DNA of 44,308 nucleotides from Nitrospira sp. (GCA_024281365.1 JAMXAU010000003.1:1-44308), one strand, 5' to 3'; counted from the stretch's first letter, positions 30,298 to 38,403 are shown. Program-made: numbers and translations. Notes: generated by a model not told the origin, from the letters alone.

Positions 30298-32075
30298 TCA
30301 TCACGCACGAGATGCCCGTACGGCGGCAACACCTGCAATCGTTGATCTTCCACGGGACCACCGACCGTGAAATGATACACCGACTGCATGGCTAAATTTT
30401 GAATCCCAACGATCTCATGAACTGGATCATCAAAGAAGCAGCCAATTCCCGTCGCCCGTACCCCTGCGGCTTCCGCTTCCAAATACATAACCTGCCCGAG
30501 CAAACCCGCCTCCCAAAATAGGCGTGGATACCACCAGGCACCGCGCTCACGCAAGGTCCCCTCAAACTCAGCCACCATGCCGAAGGAGAAGGCACTATCG
30601 CCGGCAATGTCCTGATGGCAACTCACCTGGGCTGCGAGTTTTCTAGCATCACCTTCCAGTAGCCAATACAGAAGCAGATCGTCGGGACAGCCTGGAGCGA
30701 TGGTCCAGATCAATTCAGGATTCATGGCTTGTTGAACGAATGACAACTTCCTCCTATCCCGCACAAGAAAATACAATCCGGGTGTGAGCCCATCCACACG
30801 ATGGACAAATATCAACAGATGAATGACCGGATCATAGGGCCAAGCATCCCACGGCATCGGCCGTTCCCACTGCGGACGTTCAGCCCACGGCATGACCCGC
30901 TGCATCATGTGAAAAAATGTGGCCACAGAAATTGACGTTTTGCCGTCAAACGCAACAGCGCTTCGACGCTGGCGAATGATCTGACCGGCCGTCGGACCGG
31001 CGTCACGCGTCGTTCGTGAAGCGTGAAGCGTATCGGATGGGGACCGGAACTGCCCCTGAAGATCAATCGCAGGTGTAGTCGTTTGCTGCTTCCATGAAGC
31101 TTCGGCCACGTCGTCGATGACGTCCCAATGCACGCTATGCTCTTGGCTTAATCGATTCGCCTTCCCATGCCATGTTCCACTAACCACTTCCTTTACAATC
31201 CCCACATCGAAAAACAATGGCACCTTCACTCCTTGACGTTTCACGTCTAACGTTTCACGTTTCACGTGTTGAGATGGCCAGACCACCGTCAAACAATCCG
31301 GATGCTCCGGCTCAGCCTCGCCAAAGTCTTCCTTACGATCTGCCCCAAGCAACATCGCCACCGCATCCTGATCCACTCCATCCAGCAGCACCATATTCCA
31401 ACCGAGCGTCGCCGCTGCAATCCTTGCAGTAGCGATCGCATGGCCGACATCGTGGTTGCAGTAGCGAAACGCTCGTTCACCATACTTCCAGGCTTCTCGC
31501 CAATGAACAGAGGTTAATCCGAAGAGAAAAGCATTCGAGGGAAAGACAGCCATCAACCGAGCTAGAGGATCGGGTTGGAATTCGGCTCTCCGTTCCAGCC
31601 CATGCTCTTTGGGTGCGTAGTGATACAGACCCGCTGCCAGATCGAGCCCATGGATCTGCGGCAAAACCACATAACCTTCTGTTGGATGCAGATTACCGGA
31701 CGACGGATTACTCCGAAGCGCCCACTCCGATTCGCCGGCCTTCTTCCAGGCCGACAACGCGAGGGCGAATTCAAAGAAACGGGATAAGGTTTTCAGACTC
31801 ACAGACTGACAGGGAGCACCGACTCGTTCGTACATCGCATCATACGTCGGCGATAACGGCTCCTCGTCAGGCTTGAGCAACGGAAGAGGAATGATCTGAG
31901 CCCCGTCAAACCTCCGAAATGGATCCGGTTGATTGGCCCAATCAAGATACCCCAACGAGCGGGCATAGCGATTGAAATGGTGCTTGGTTCGAACGTGATA
32001 TTGGATGACTCGGTCAACAGGATTGGCTGAAGCCGGCTTCTCCAGTGGTTGCATGAATGTGGGTTCGGAACTCAT
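30279..32075 (-). CDS. tandem SagB/ThcOx-type nitroreductase-fold oxidoreductase
   Basis: The 598-residue protein contains two nitroreductase-like halves. The first (residues ~95-245) has RSNPSSGNLHPTEGYVVL, the SagB-type FMN-binding pattern, and REAWKYGERAFRYCNHDVGH. The second (~365-590) opens with IIRQRRSAVAFDGKTSISVA and has PGLYFLVRDRRKL and the late GLLGQVMYLEAEAAGVRATG helix. SagB-like enzymes are FMN dehydrogenases best known for oxidising azolines in RiPP synthesis, but no YcaO or precursor gene is near. The linker between the halves includes residues encoded by heptameric DNA repeats (residues ~271-284 and ~349-358), and so does the C-terminal end. The substrate is unknown. Confidence 0.88.
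   Translation of the reverse strand: MSSEPTFMQPLEKPASANPVDRVIQYHVRTKHHFNRYARSLGYLDWANQPDPFRRFDGAQIIPLPLLKPDEEPLSPTYDAMYERVGAPCQSVSLKTLSRFFEFALALSAWKKAGESEWALRSNPSSGNLHPTEGYVVLPQIHGLDLAAGLYHYAPKEHGLERRAEFQPDPLARLMAVFPSNAFLFGLTSVHWREAWKYGERAFRYCNHDVGHAIATARIAAATLGWNMVLLDGVDQDAVAMLLGADRKEDFGEAEPEHPDCLTVVWPSQHVKRETLDVKRQGVKVPLFFDVGIVKEVVSGTWHGKANRLSQEHSVHWDVIDDVAEASWKQQTTTPAIDLQGQFRSPSDTLHASRTTRDAGPTAGQIIRQRRSAVAFDGKTSISVATFFHMMQRVMPWAERPQWERPMPWDAWPYDPVIHLLIFVHRVDGLTPGLYFLVRDRRKLSFVQQAMNPELIWTIAPGCPDDLLLYWLLEGDARKLAAQVSCHQDIAGDSAFSFGMVAEFEGTLRERGAWWYPRLFWEAGLLGQVMYLEAEAAGVRATGIGCFFDDPVHEIVGIQNLAMQSVYHFTVGGPVEDQRLQVLPPYGHLVRDEVKSET
31001..31035. repeat. heptameric repeat array inside the nitroreductase gene (second-half side)
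   Basis: Five consecutive 7-nt units are seen, written on the plus strand as CGTCACG, CGTCGTT, CGTGAAG, CGTGAAG and CGTATCG. On the coding strand the two exact copies read CTTCACG. The total is 35 bp and the array lies in the linker region of the protein. Confidence 0.7.
31232..31266. repeat. heptameric repeat array inside the nitroreductase gene (linker)
   Basis: Five consecutive 7-nt units are seen: CTTGACG, TTTCACG, TCTAACG, TTTCACG and TTTCACG. The array is 35 bp and encodes a lysine/arginine-rich stretch (VKRETLDVKRQGVKV) unlike the rest of the enzyme. Confidence 0.75.
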
Positions 32076-32784
32076 GCAAGGCAGTGTAACTAGCTGCTAA
32101 TTGAAAAGTAAACGCGACCAAGCACAGCTGTAAACGGTGCCAGCCGCATAACGTGCTAAAGGGGACACATACATAGGCACGGAGAGTTTATCGGGAGATT
32201 GACTACAATGTTTCACACTCCTGAGTTATGCTAAATGCCTCGTCCAGGTTTAGGCTATTCAAACCGAAACTTCCAGTTGGCTGAATGATGATGTCAAATA
32301 GAGACCGTTTATCGCCACAACTTCGGGCGGTGGAGTTTGACATTGATAACGCTTACAAAACAAACCCCATGGTAAAACTGAGCTTTTCCGAAGCAGGATG
32401 GAACCTACTTGTATTTGGTGAGGATCTTTTCTTCAAACCGAGCATCACAACACGATCCACAGATCAGCTGTTCTGGCGACACCTTCATTAACGCGCTTCA
32501 CTATCATTGCAGTTACTCCGACATGTTCCGACACCAACGACTCACATCCCGTTATGACAACAACTATCAATCCACAGCTTGGGCATGAACATGGATTTCT
32601 GCATATTCACCTATGCGAGTCGGGGGATGATTGAATTAGGAGTCGAAGTTCAAGAACTTATTGATTCACAACCTCTTAGATCATTCGGAATACGAGGCCT
32701 ATAATCGCTTAATCAGACCATCACTATCGTCGAAGCTCCACCATCAGCAGACGTTGAGCTCCTTGAAATAATTCAGGCATCGCT
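32076..32784. other. non-coding or decayed region downstream-adjacent to the nitroreductase start
   Basis: No intact gene is supported. It begins with the promoter side of the minus-strand nitroreductase gene. A 68-codon plus-strand frame at 32285-32491 has a protein-like middle (KTNPMVKLSFSEAGW) but no family resemblance. Overlapping fragments in other frames follow, for example 32554-32634 and 32585-32704. Base composition is more AT-rich than in flanking genes. Confidence 0.4.
32159..32169. repeat. direct repeat AAGGGGACACA, left copy
   Basis: The 11-bp sequence AAGGGGACACA recurs at 33639-33649 in the same orientation. The two copies bracket about 1.47 kb that lacks intact genes. They may be ends or remnants of a mobile element. 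Confidence 0.5.
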
Positions 32785-33594
32785 AAGAATCAGCTAGCTT
32801 TTCCTATAAACTCACTCGCCCAATTGCATACAAGGCTCAACAAGCCATAGGACCAGCGATTCGTTTTGCTCTTCCAGATAACTGGAAATTTTCGAGATAT
32901 TCAGACGCGTCTTTCGCGCAATCACACAGCCTTCGCGCACTGGTGCGCTAGATGCCGCTACCTCAGGTGGCTATGACGCTTTAGGATGCAGGGACAGCAT
33001 CCTACTTACGAACAGAGAAGACTTGCTCACGAGAACTCCTCAGTCAGCCATTGTATCGGACATTCTGGATGATCTCACTTACGGTAACTCTCTGGCCAAA
33101 TGCCAGATCCTGCGCTGCAGCCGCTTATACTGCTCAATCCGAAAGTTTACGCGATCATGCCAAATCTGTGGATTAATAGTTCTCGAACGCTGACAGTTCT
33201 CCTGAACAGATTGCCCACAGAGAGAGCCATATATTCCAGACTCGTCGAGAGAAAAGAGCATGAAGGAAAAGTTTGAGAAATCCATAACTCAGCTGCTATG
33301 TACGAGCGGACTGATACCAGAAGACCCGAGCCTGCCAGACATTGACTTTGCGACGACAAAGAAAGATCTGCCTTTAAGTCGAGCTGAAGTGGTTCATAGA
33401 ACCAGCGGTCGTGCGAGAAGCGAGAAAACTCAGGAGCTCAAAAAGGAGTTCAGCAACTGGTTGCTCTAAAGCGTGCTTTTGAAGCAAAACATCAATCTTT
33501 GATGACAAAACTCTATAGCTCTACGGTTTGTCCCTTGTCCTCGCCTCAGCTGGATCGGTCATGGTGGCACAACATCCTGAGTTGCAATAATTAA
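32785..33594 (+). pseudogene. probable decayed gene(s), fragments in changing frames
   Basis: Successive protein-like stretches appear in different plus-strand frames. 32787-32951 contains KLTRPIAYKAQQAIGPAIRF. 32945-33193 contains LTRTPQSAIVSDILDDLTYG. 33100-33276 (ATG, 58 codons) contains NPKVYAIMPNLWINSSRTLT. 33260-33469 (ATG, 69 codons) contains SGLIPEDPSLPDIDFATTKK. 33430-33594 contains KGVQQLVALKRAFEAKHQSL. The fragments abut or overlap, as expected for one or two genes broken by several frameshifts. I recognise no family. Chance open frames in non-coding DNA are the alternative, so confidence is modest. Confidence 0.4.
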
Positions 33595-33638
33595 GGCGTC
33601 ACCATACGGCCTCCATTCTCGTGCATATCTCCCGACTT

Positions 33639-33649
33639 AAGGGGACACA
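33639..33649. repeat. direct repeat AAGGGGACACA, right copy
   Basis: This is the second copy of the 11-bp sequence at 32159-32169, in the same orientation. It lies about 100 nt before the next intact gene. A short frame that crosses it (33621-33839) is not supported as a gene. Confidence 0.5.
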
Positions 33650-33748
33650 CTACCTTGCGGAAGTGAAACGTTCCATTAGAGAATGGCGCCAACTGGTTGG
33701 GTATCGAGCTAATCAGAACCATTTCCTCAAGTTTAAACTGGTGAGCGA

Positions 33749-34240
33749 ATGCGCTTTGATCCAGCCCTTGCCGCACAAGAAGCTTTTTACCAAGCAGAAA
33801 CTGAACTCGGCAGCGACTGGGATACGGCTATTGAGCTAGAAGGAACATTTTCCTCAAATGCCGGAAGTACCGCACGCGAAGCCTATGAAGGATTGCTCGC
33901 CCTTGCACAAAGGCACCCCAATGCCCATTCGTTCCAGGCCTTCTGCGTGTACATCACCTGGCAGCAGGTGACGGAGGAGACAATTGCGCGGCATTTCGAG
34001 ACAGGGATGAAGCTATGTGAAGCCTATCTCGTATCTCCTGAAGCGAAAGAGCCAAGACACATTGAGCAAATCGCGGAGTTGCATGAATCCTTTCGGGCCG
34101 GGCTAGGCCTGGAGGAAGAGGATGACATCCAAGTGGAGTTCAGACGGGATACCCCAAAGGCGGCGACTGACGGCGTCCCCCGCGAGAAGTGCCGTCCCTC
34201 TGTCGTTTCAAGCTCGTTCGATCCCGCGCTTCACGAATAA
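33749..34240 (+). CDS. hypothetical helical protein
   Basis: This is a 163-residue acidic, helix-rich protein with no signal peptide. The segments EAYEGLLALAQRHPNAHSFQ and ARHFETGMKLCEAYLVSPEA suggest paired helices like those of TPR or SEL1 proteins. The family is not recognised. The C-terminal end is low in conserved character, and its last codons fall inside a heptameric repeat, so the stop may have been set by that repeat. The gene ends 14 nt before the TPR gene and probably shares its transcript. Confidence 0.7.
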   Translation: MRFDPALAAQEAFYQAETELGSDWDTAIELEGTFSSNAGSTAREAYEGLLALAQRHPNAHSFQAFCVYITWQQVTEETIARHFETGMKLCEAYLVSPEAKEPRHIEQIAELHESFRAGLGLEEEDDIQVEFRRDTPKAATDGVPREKCRPSVVSSSFDPALHE

Positions 34241-34249
34241 CATTTCACC
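34229..34249. repeat. heptameric repeat at the junction of two genes
   Basis: Units CTTCACG, AATAACA and TTTCACC lie head to tail, spanning the stop codon (34238-34240) of the helical protein gene. They resemble the arrays in the nitroreductase gene 3 kb away. Confidence 0.45.
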
Positions 34250-34254
34250 ATCTC

Positions 34255-35019
34255 ATGAGCGAAGATCATAAACATCGAGCTCGGATCTTTCTCCATCGTG
34301 GTGATCTGGTTCAGGCTCGGACCGCCTGGGAAACGGCCGTGGCTGATGATCGCCTTGCAGACAGCCCACAAGCCTTGTCAGATTCTCTTGGAAACCTTGG
34401 CAATACCTGCGCGCTGATGAACGACCTGCTCCGCGCGGAACAGTGCTATCGGGAAGTGCTCCAGATTCAACGGACCGAGGGAAACCTCACCGCCGTCGCC
34501 CATACCTTAGTTAACCTCGGCAATCTTCATATCGCGTCCGATCATCCAGAAAAAGCGCGCCCCTACTATCTTGAAGCTATGGATCTCTTACGTCAATTGC
34601 AAGACAGCCGCGGTCTTGGGATCCTCTATACAAACCTTGCCCTCCAAGAAGCCCGCACCAGCCAATGGGCTCAAGCCGTCGCGTCATTCAAGCAAGCGCT
34701 CGATCATCATCGAATAGTCGGCAACGAGGAAGGGCTCGCCGTGACGTATAGCCAACTCGGCAAATGTTATCTCGACCAAGGCGAGCTCCTCGGAGCTGAA
34801 CGCTGCCTCAACAACGCCTCGGAACACTATATTAAACTTGGCAACGAACCAGCTGAGGCTGCGGTTCTTCGCCATTTAGCAACCGTGTATGAGGCACGAC
34901 GTGACCAAACGTCCGCCCGTCGCTGTCTCGATCGAGTCATAGCTTTGGATCAACGCTATGCGTTACCTGAGTTGCAGACTGACTTGAGCCACCTCGCCAG
35001 ATTGAAGCAAGCCGAATAG
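34255..35019 (+). CDS. tetratricopeptide repeat protein
   Basis: This is a 254-residue soluble protein made of successive TPR units. Clear ones are ALSDSLGNLGNTCALMNDLL, AVAHTLVNLGNLHIASDHPE, GLGILYTNLALQEARTSQWA, GLAVTYSQLGKCYLDQGELL and AAVLRHLATVYEARRDQTSA, about 40 residues apart. The pattern is that of Rapsyn/LGN-like TPRs. It probably acts as a protein-binding scaffold; no partner is indicated. The ATG at 34255 is chosen because an upstream in-frame ATG at 34189 lies inside the previous gene. No strong ribosome site is seen, so coupling to the upstream gene is plausible. Confidence 0.9.
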   Translation: MSEDHKHRARIFLHRGDLVQARTAWETAVADDRLADSPQALSDSLGNLGNTCALMNDLLRAEQCYREVLQIQRTEGNLTAVAHTLVNLGNLHIASDHPEKARPYYLEAMDLLRQLQDSRGLGILYTNLALQEARTSQWAQAVASFKQALDHHRIVGNEEGLAVTYSQLGKCYLDQGELLGAERCLNNASEHYIKLGNEPAEAAVLRHLATVYEARRDQTSARRCLDRVIALDQRYALPELQTDLSHLARLKQAE

Positions 35020-35185
35020 GATCGACTCAAGTACCTCCATCAGTCGCTTACTTCGGAGCTCCTACGCTTCTGTGATCTGCTGGACAGAACTCAATCCTCT
35101 GCTACCTTAGAACACGTCACATCCAAACGCCTGCCGATTAAGTTTTCCCTCATAGAAGCCGACAGGATAGTGACAAGGAGAGCAC

Positions 35186-35788
35186 ATGACCTGGGTTGCC
35201 CACATTGCCGCGACGATCACGATCTATCTGATCATGACAGCTCCCATTGCACAGGCCGATGACGGCTCACCCACGATCACGGTTGGCACCCAAGAAGTCG
35301 GGATGACGGCCGGCTACATGTTCTCTCACCGACTCACAGAACTACACACAACGAAGCAACATGGCCCAGCCCTGATGCCTTCGTGGATGATTACATTGAC
35401 GGACCCGATCGGGGATAGCTGGTACCGAGGACAGATCTCGCTCGGCGCAGAGATGGTCTACCTGGAGTTCCGAGAACCCATTGTGACACATGGCATCGGA
35501 TTCACGCCAAGGATCAAATACACCTTCGTCGCCTTAGGTCGGCTTCGTCCCTATGCGGAGTTCACCGGGGGGCCATTCTGGACGGACCTCGGCGGTCGGA
35601 TTCGGGAACAGGCCAACGAATTCAACTTCGTCTTATCAGGCGGCGTGGGTGTGTCCTGGTTTATCACCCCGCAACTCGCCTTCAACGCCGGCTACCGTTT
35701 TCATCACATTTCCAATGCCGGCACGGCATTTCCGAATCTTGGCCTGAATGCGAGTTTGCCTTTCGGTGGGTTTTCTTTTTATTTCTGA
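35186..35788 (+). CDS. PagL-like lipid A 3-O-deacylase / acyloxyacyl hydrolase family outer-membrane protein
   Basis: This is a 200-residue protein with a signal peptide (IYLIMTAPIAQA, cut near residue 24) and alternating amphipathic strands ending in Phe (GGFSFYF), as in outer-membrane barrels. The C-terminal YRFHHISNAGTAFPNLGLN segment matches PagL, with His174 and Ser176 in the place of PagL His126 and Ser128. At the position of the third PagL residue, Glu140, there is Asn188. An Asn at this place is, to my knowledge, common in the wider family. PagL removes a 3-linked acyl chain from lipid A. An AAGGAG ribosome site precedes the ATG. The following lipoprotein gene starts 13 nt later. Confidence 0.87.
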   Translation: MTWVAHIAATITIYLIMTAPIAQADDGSPTITVGTQEVGMTAGYMFSHRLTELHTTKQHGPALMPSWMITLTDPIGDSWYRGQISLGAEMVYLEFREPIVTHGIGFTPRIKYTFVALGRLRPYAEFTGGPFWTDLGGRIREQANEFNFVLSGGVGVSWFITPQLAFNAGYRFHHISNAGTAFPNLGLNASLPFGGFSFYF

Positions 35789-35801
35789 GGAGACGGTCAT
35801 C

Positions 35802-36554
35802 ATGACGAGACATGCTACCCGCTGGTCGATCGTGAGTTTCGTCGGAATTCTATTGTGCATGAATACCGGATGCACCAGATCAATCGAATTGAAGCCTGCT
35901 TCGCCATATTCGCAGTCGACCGATACCCGCCTGCTTGCCAGCGATGAGCGAGTCCCGTTGGTCATGGACTCGTTTCATCTGTTACGAAACGGCGCACCAC
36001 AAAATCCCTCGACTGAAACCGAACGGCGGATTCTCAATAGGGTTCAGGAGACTCGTCTCTTTTCGACCTTGATTCCACTCGGAGCACAATCGGATTCTCT
36101 TGGCGAAAAAATCGTGTCCGCACGTATCACTATAGACGAAACCATCGAGCCACACTCATGGCTGTCCGCATTCAAAGGCATTATCCTTGGAGGCTCCATG
36201 TTTCTTCTTTCACCCTTCGTCGACTTTGAGTACGACTATGCCGCTAAGGTCGGGCTTGAACTCGAACGCTGGGATGGGCAGGTTAAACGGTACGAAGGCG
36301 TCTCATCGGGCACAGTCCAGTACAAATTATTCGGCGCGACACCGGTTATGATTGATGAGCTGAAGGGACACGTGACGGAAGCGTGCCTGACAGAGCTGAC
36401 GACCCAACTTGTCCGCGACACGACGCTCTATATGGCCAGCAGCGCCCCGACCTCTGCCTCCGGTGTTCGTACAGTGACCGTGAGGGCCAAAAGGCCGTCG
36501 ACCACCTTCCCTACACGGTCAACTGCCCCAACGACAACGCCTTCCCTCCCATGA
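35802..36554 (+). CDS. predicted lipoprotein of unknown function
   Basis: This is a 250-residue protein with a signal peptide and Cys24 in the lipobox-like MNTGC. The mature part contains strand and helix segments (RRILNRVQETRLFSTLIPLG; KIVSARITIDETIEPHSWLS), a hydrophobic stretch (AFKGIILGGSMFLLSPFVDF) and a Thr/Ser/Pro-rich tail. The family is not recognised; the middle resembles lipoproteins with a GNA1162/LptE-like fold only loosely. The ATG at 35802 has GAGGAGA upstream. It directly follows the deacylase gene and is probably in the same operon, which suggests an outer-membrane role. Confidence 0.78.
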   Translation: MTRHATRWSIVSFVGILLCMNTGCTRSIELKPASPYSQSTDTRLLASDERVPLVMDSFHLLRNGAPQNPSTETERRILNRVQETRLFSTLIPLGAQSDSLGEKIVSARITIDETIEPHSWLSAFKGIILGGSMFLLSPFVDFEYDYAAKVGLELERWDGQVKRYEGVSSGTVQYKLFGATPVMIDELKGHVTEACLTELTTQLVRDTTLYMASSAPTSASGVRTVTVRAKRPSTTFPTRSTAPTTTPSLP

Positions 36555-36613
36555 AGCATATCTGCACCGTTTCTTTCCCCCACGTTCTCATGTAGCTGAT
36601 CCTGTCACTCTAG

Positions 36614-36622
36614 TGCTATAGT
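36614..36622 (+). promoter_or_regulatory. extended -10 promoter for the small TPR gene
   Basis: TGC-TATAGT is an extended -10 element 26 nt upstream of the ATG at 36649. The same nine bases recur before the sigma factor gene at 38594. No good -35 was found, which fits extended -10 promoters. Confidence 0.45.
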
Positions 36623-36648
36623 ACCCTCCGGTTCCAAGGGTAGGTACT

Positions 36649-36966
36649 ATGGACATTGATGCGTTTCGTCAGATGGTCGCCAAGAACCCTAAAGGATTCC
36701 TCGGTCGCTATGGACTCGGTAACAAGATCCTTCAAGAAAACGGAAGCCTCGAGGAAGCAGTGGAGCATCTGACGGTCGCCACACAGCTGGATCCGACCCA
36801 TGTCGCTTCCCATCTGGCCTTAGGACGGACCTTGATCAGACTGGGAAGAAACGTCGAGGCTAAGCCTGTGCTCACAGCCGGTATTGAGGCGGTCCTTTCC
36901 GGACGCTCAAACGGCGGAAGAGATCTGGTCCCTGAAATGCAGGAATTACTACGCACGCTCACATGA
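36649..36966 (+). CDS. small TPR-domain protein
   Basis: This 105-residue soluble protein has two TPR-like units (LGRYGLGNKILQENGSLEEA and ASHLALGRTLIRLGRNVEAK) and a C-terminal helix. It is probably a binding module. A purine-rich AAGGGTAGG precedes the ATG. The next gene starts 33 nt after its stop and is likely co-transcribed. Confidence 0.85.
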   Translation: MDIDAFRQMVAKNPKGFLGRYGLGNKILQENGSLEEAVEHLTVATQLDPTHVASHLALGRTLIRLGRNVEAKPVLTAGIEAVLSGRSNGGRDLVPEMQELLRTLT

Positions 36967-36999
36967 CTCTGCCGCGACCACACATGGAGGAAACCATCC

Positions 37000-37200
37000 G
37001 TGACCCTCGACGATGCCAGGAAACGAATCGACTCAGCTGTTGCACAATATGGTCAGCATGCCGCACCTGCCATTGATTTGGTCATGGCGGAGGTTCGCTC
37101 CGATCTCGGGGCCCGAGCCTTCAATGAATTGGTTGAGGAGTTTGACCTTGAGCTGATGTACAACATCGCCCCCATGGAATCGGACCACTCTAATAGTTGA
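37000..37200 (+). CDS. small hypothetical protein
   Basis: This is a 66-residue acidic protein starting with GTG and preceded by GGAGG at 9 nt, a good ribosome site that fixes the start. The sequence is mostly helical (DARKRIDSAVAQYGQHAAPA; FNELVEEFDLELMYNIAP). No family is recognised. It lies between the small TPR gene and the glycosyltransferase in the same direction. Confidence 0.7.
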   Translation: MTLDDARKRIDSAVAQYGQHAAPAIDLVMAEVRSDLGARAFNELVEEFDLELMYNIAPMESDHSNS

Positions 37201-37251
37201 GTACATCCGTCCTCACTGGACGTCTCTCATGACCTGCTTGCATCCTTTTCT

Positions 37252-38346
37252 ATGCCGCTGATCTGGGCAGCCATTTCTGCGCACGGATTCGGTCATGCCG
37301 CCCAGGTGGTGCCGGTACTCAATGCCTTAGGTGGTCTTGTTCCAGACCTCCGAGTGCTCCTACGCACGACCGTTCCTGAAACATTCTTTGTCGATCGGCT
37401 CAAGATTCCGTGGGAAATCAGTCCCGTCCAACAAGACGTCGGTTGCGTTCAACAGGGTCCCATGAGGATCAATATTGAGGCAACCTGGCGTGAGCACCAC
37501 CAATTTCACCGCACATGGAGCGAGCGGCTGCAGGCTGAAATTGAATCGATGCGAACGGCGAAACCGGATCTGATTCTTGCCGACACCCCGTACCTGGCAG
37601 TGGCGGCTGGAAAGGCCGCCGCGATTCCAACCGTGGCGCTCGCCAGTTTTACATGGGATCTGATTTTGTCTGAATACCAGGCTCCTCCTGGGATCGACAC
37701 CCAATCGATCATGCAATCCATCCGCCAGGCCTATGGGCAAGCCGATCTTGGGCTACGCATCACTCCCTCTCCCGCACTGGACTGTTTCCAGCGCATACAC
37801 GTGATTCCCCCGATTGCCGAACCGGCCATTGCCGCCCGTCCACACCTGACCGAGTTTCTGTCCCTTAGACCGGGGAATCGAACGGTCCTGATCGGATTTG
37901 GCGGAGTTCCGTTGACTTCGCTCCCCTTCGAGACAGTTGAGTCACTTCCTGGGCATCAATTTCTATTTGACGGCTCAACTCCGAGGGAAAGTAAGCGATT
38001 CACCTCTATCAAGTCTCTTCCGTTCTCCTTTAAGACCTTGCTTGCCTCCGTCGATGTCATCATGACCAAACCAGGCTACGGAACTGTGGTCGAAGCCGTC
38101 GCCTTACAAGTCCCGACTGTGTACGTTCGTCGATACAACTTCGGAGACGAACAATCTCTCGTGGATTACCTGCACCGCTACGGAAGAGGGCTCGAACTGT
38201 CCATGGACGACTTCATGAAGGGGCACTGGGCGACAACGCTGGAGAGCGCCATCAAGCTCCCCGCGACAACTCCACCTCCAGAACCCAATGGCGCGCACGA
38301 AGCAGCAGCCATTCTAGTGCCATACTTCAAGCGCAATCGAAGTTGA
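37252..38346 (+). CDS. GT-B fold glycosyltransferase (UGT/MurG-like)
   Basis: The 364-residue protein has the two Rossmann-like halves of GT-B enzymes. The N-terminal SAHGFGHAAQVVPVLNALG loop is typical of MurG/UGT-type acceptor domains. The C-terminal half has RTVLIGFGGVPLTSLP and TKPGYGTVVEAVALQVPTVY, the donor-binding region in which a GYGT motif replaces the GG(S/T) motif common in MurG. Similar proteins appear as L-arabinokinase N-terminal domains or stand-alone. The substrate is unknown; cell-surface sugars or glycolipids are possible. It has no signal peptide. Confidence 0.85.
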   Translation: MPLIWAAISAHGFGHAAQVVPVLNALGGLVPDLRVLLRTTVPETFFVDRLKIPWEISPVQQDVGCVQQGPMRINIEATWREHHQFHRTWSERLQAEIESMRTAKPDLILADTPYLAVAAGKAAAIPTVALASFTWDLILSEYQAPPGIDTQSIMQSIRQAYGQADLGLRITPSPALDCFQRIHVIPPIAEPAIAARPHLTEFLSLRPGNRTVLIGFGGVPLTSLPFETVESLPGHQFLFDGSTPRESKRFTSIKSLPFSFKTLLASVDVIMTKPGYGTVVEAVALQVPTVYVRRYNFGDEQSLVDYLHRYGRGLELSMDDFMKGHWATTLESAIKLPATTPPPEPNGAHEAAAILVPYFKRNRS

Positions 38347-38362
38347 CGGTATGTTTGTCACC

Positions 38363-38403
38363 CTCACACGCTGACAGCTTCCTCAGAGGACTGCTCGTGT
38401 GAG
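38363..38403. terminator. imperfect hairpin downstream of the glycosyltransferase
   Basis: CTCACACG (38363-38370) pairs with CGTGTGAG (38396-38403). Inside the loop, TCCT-CAG-AGGA and flanking CAG/CTG can pair, giving a long, interrupted stem of about 41 nt. It starts 17 nt after the stop codon. No T-run follows, so it is terminator-like or a processing site. Confidence 0.45.

Noticed and set aside
33621..33839. 72-codon plus-strand frame containing the right direct repeat
   Set aside because: It overlaps the start of the better supported 163-residue protein in another frame and has no ribosome site.
37208..37222. CGTCC-TCACT-GGACG hairpin before the glycosyltransferase
   Set aside because: A 5-bp stem without a T-run is too weak to call a terminator.
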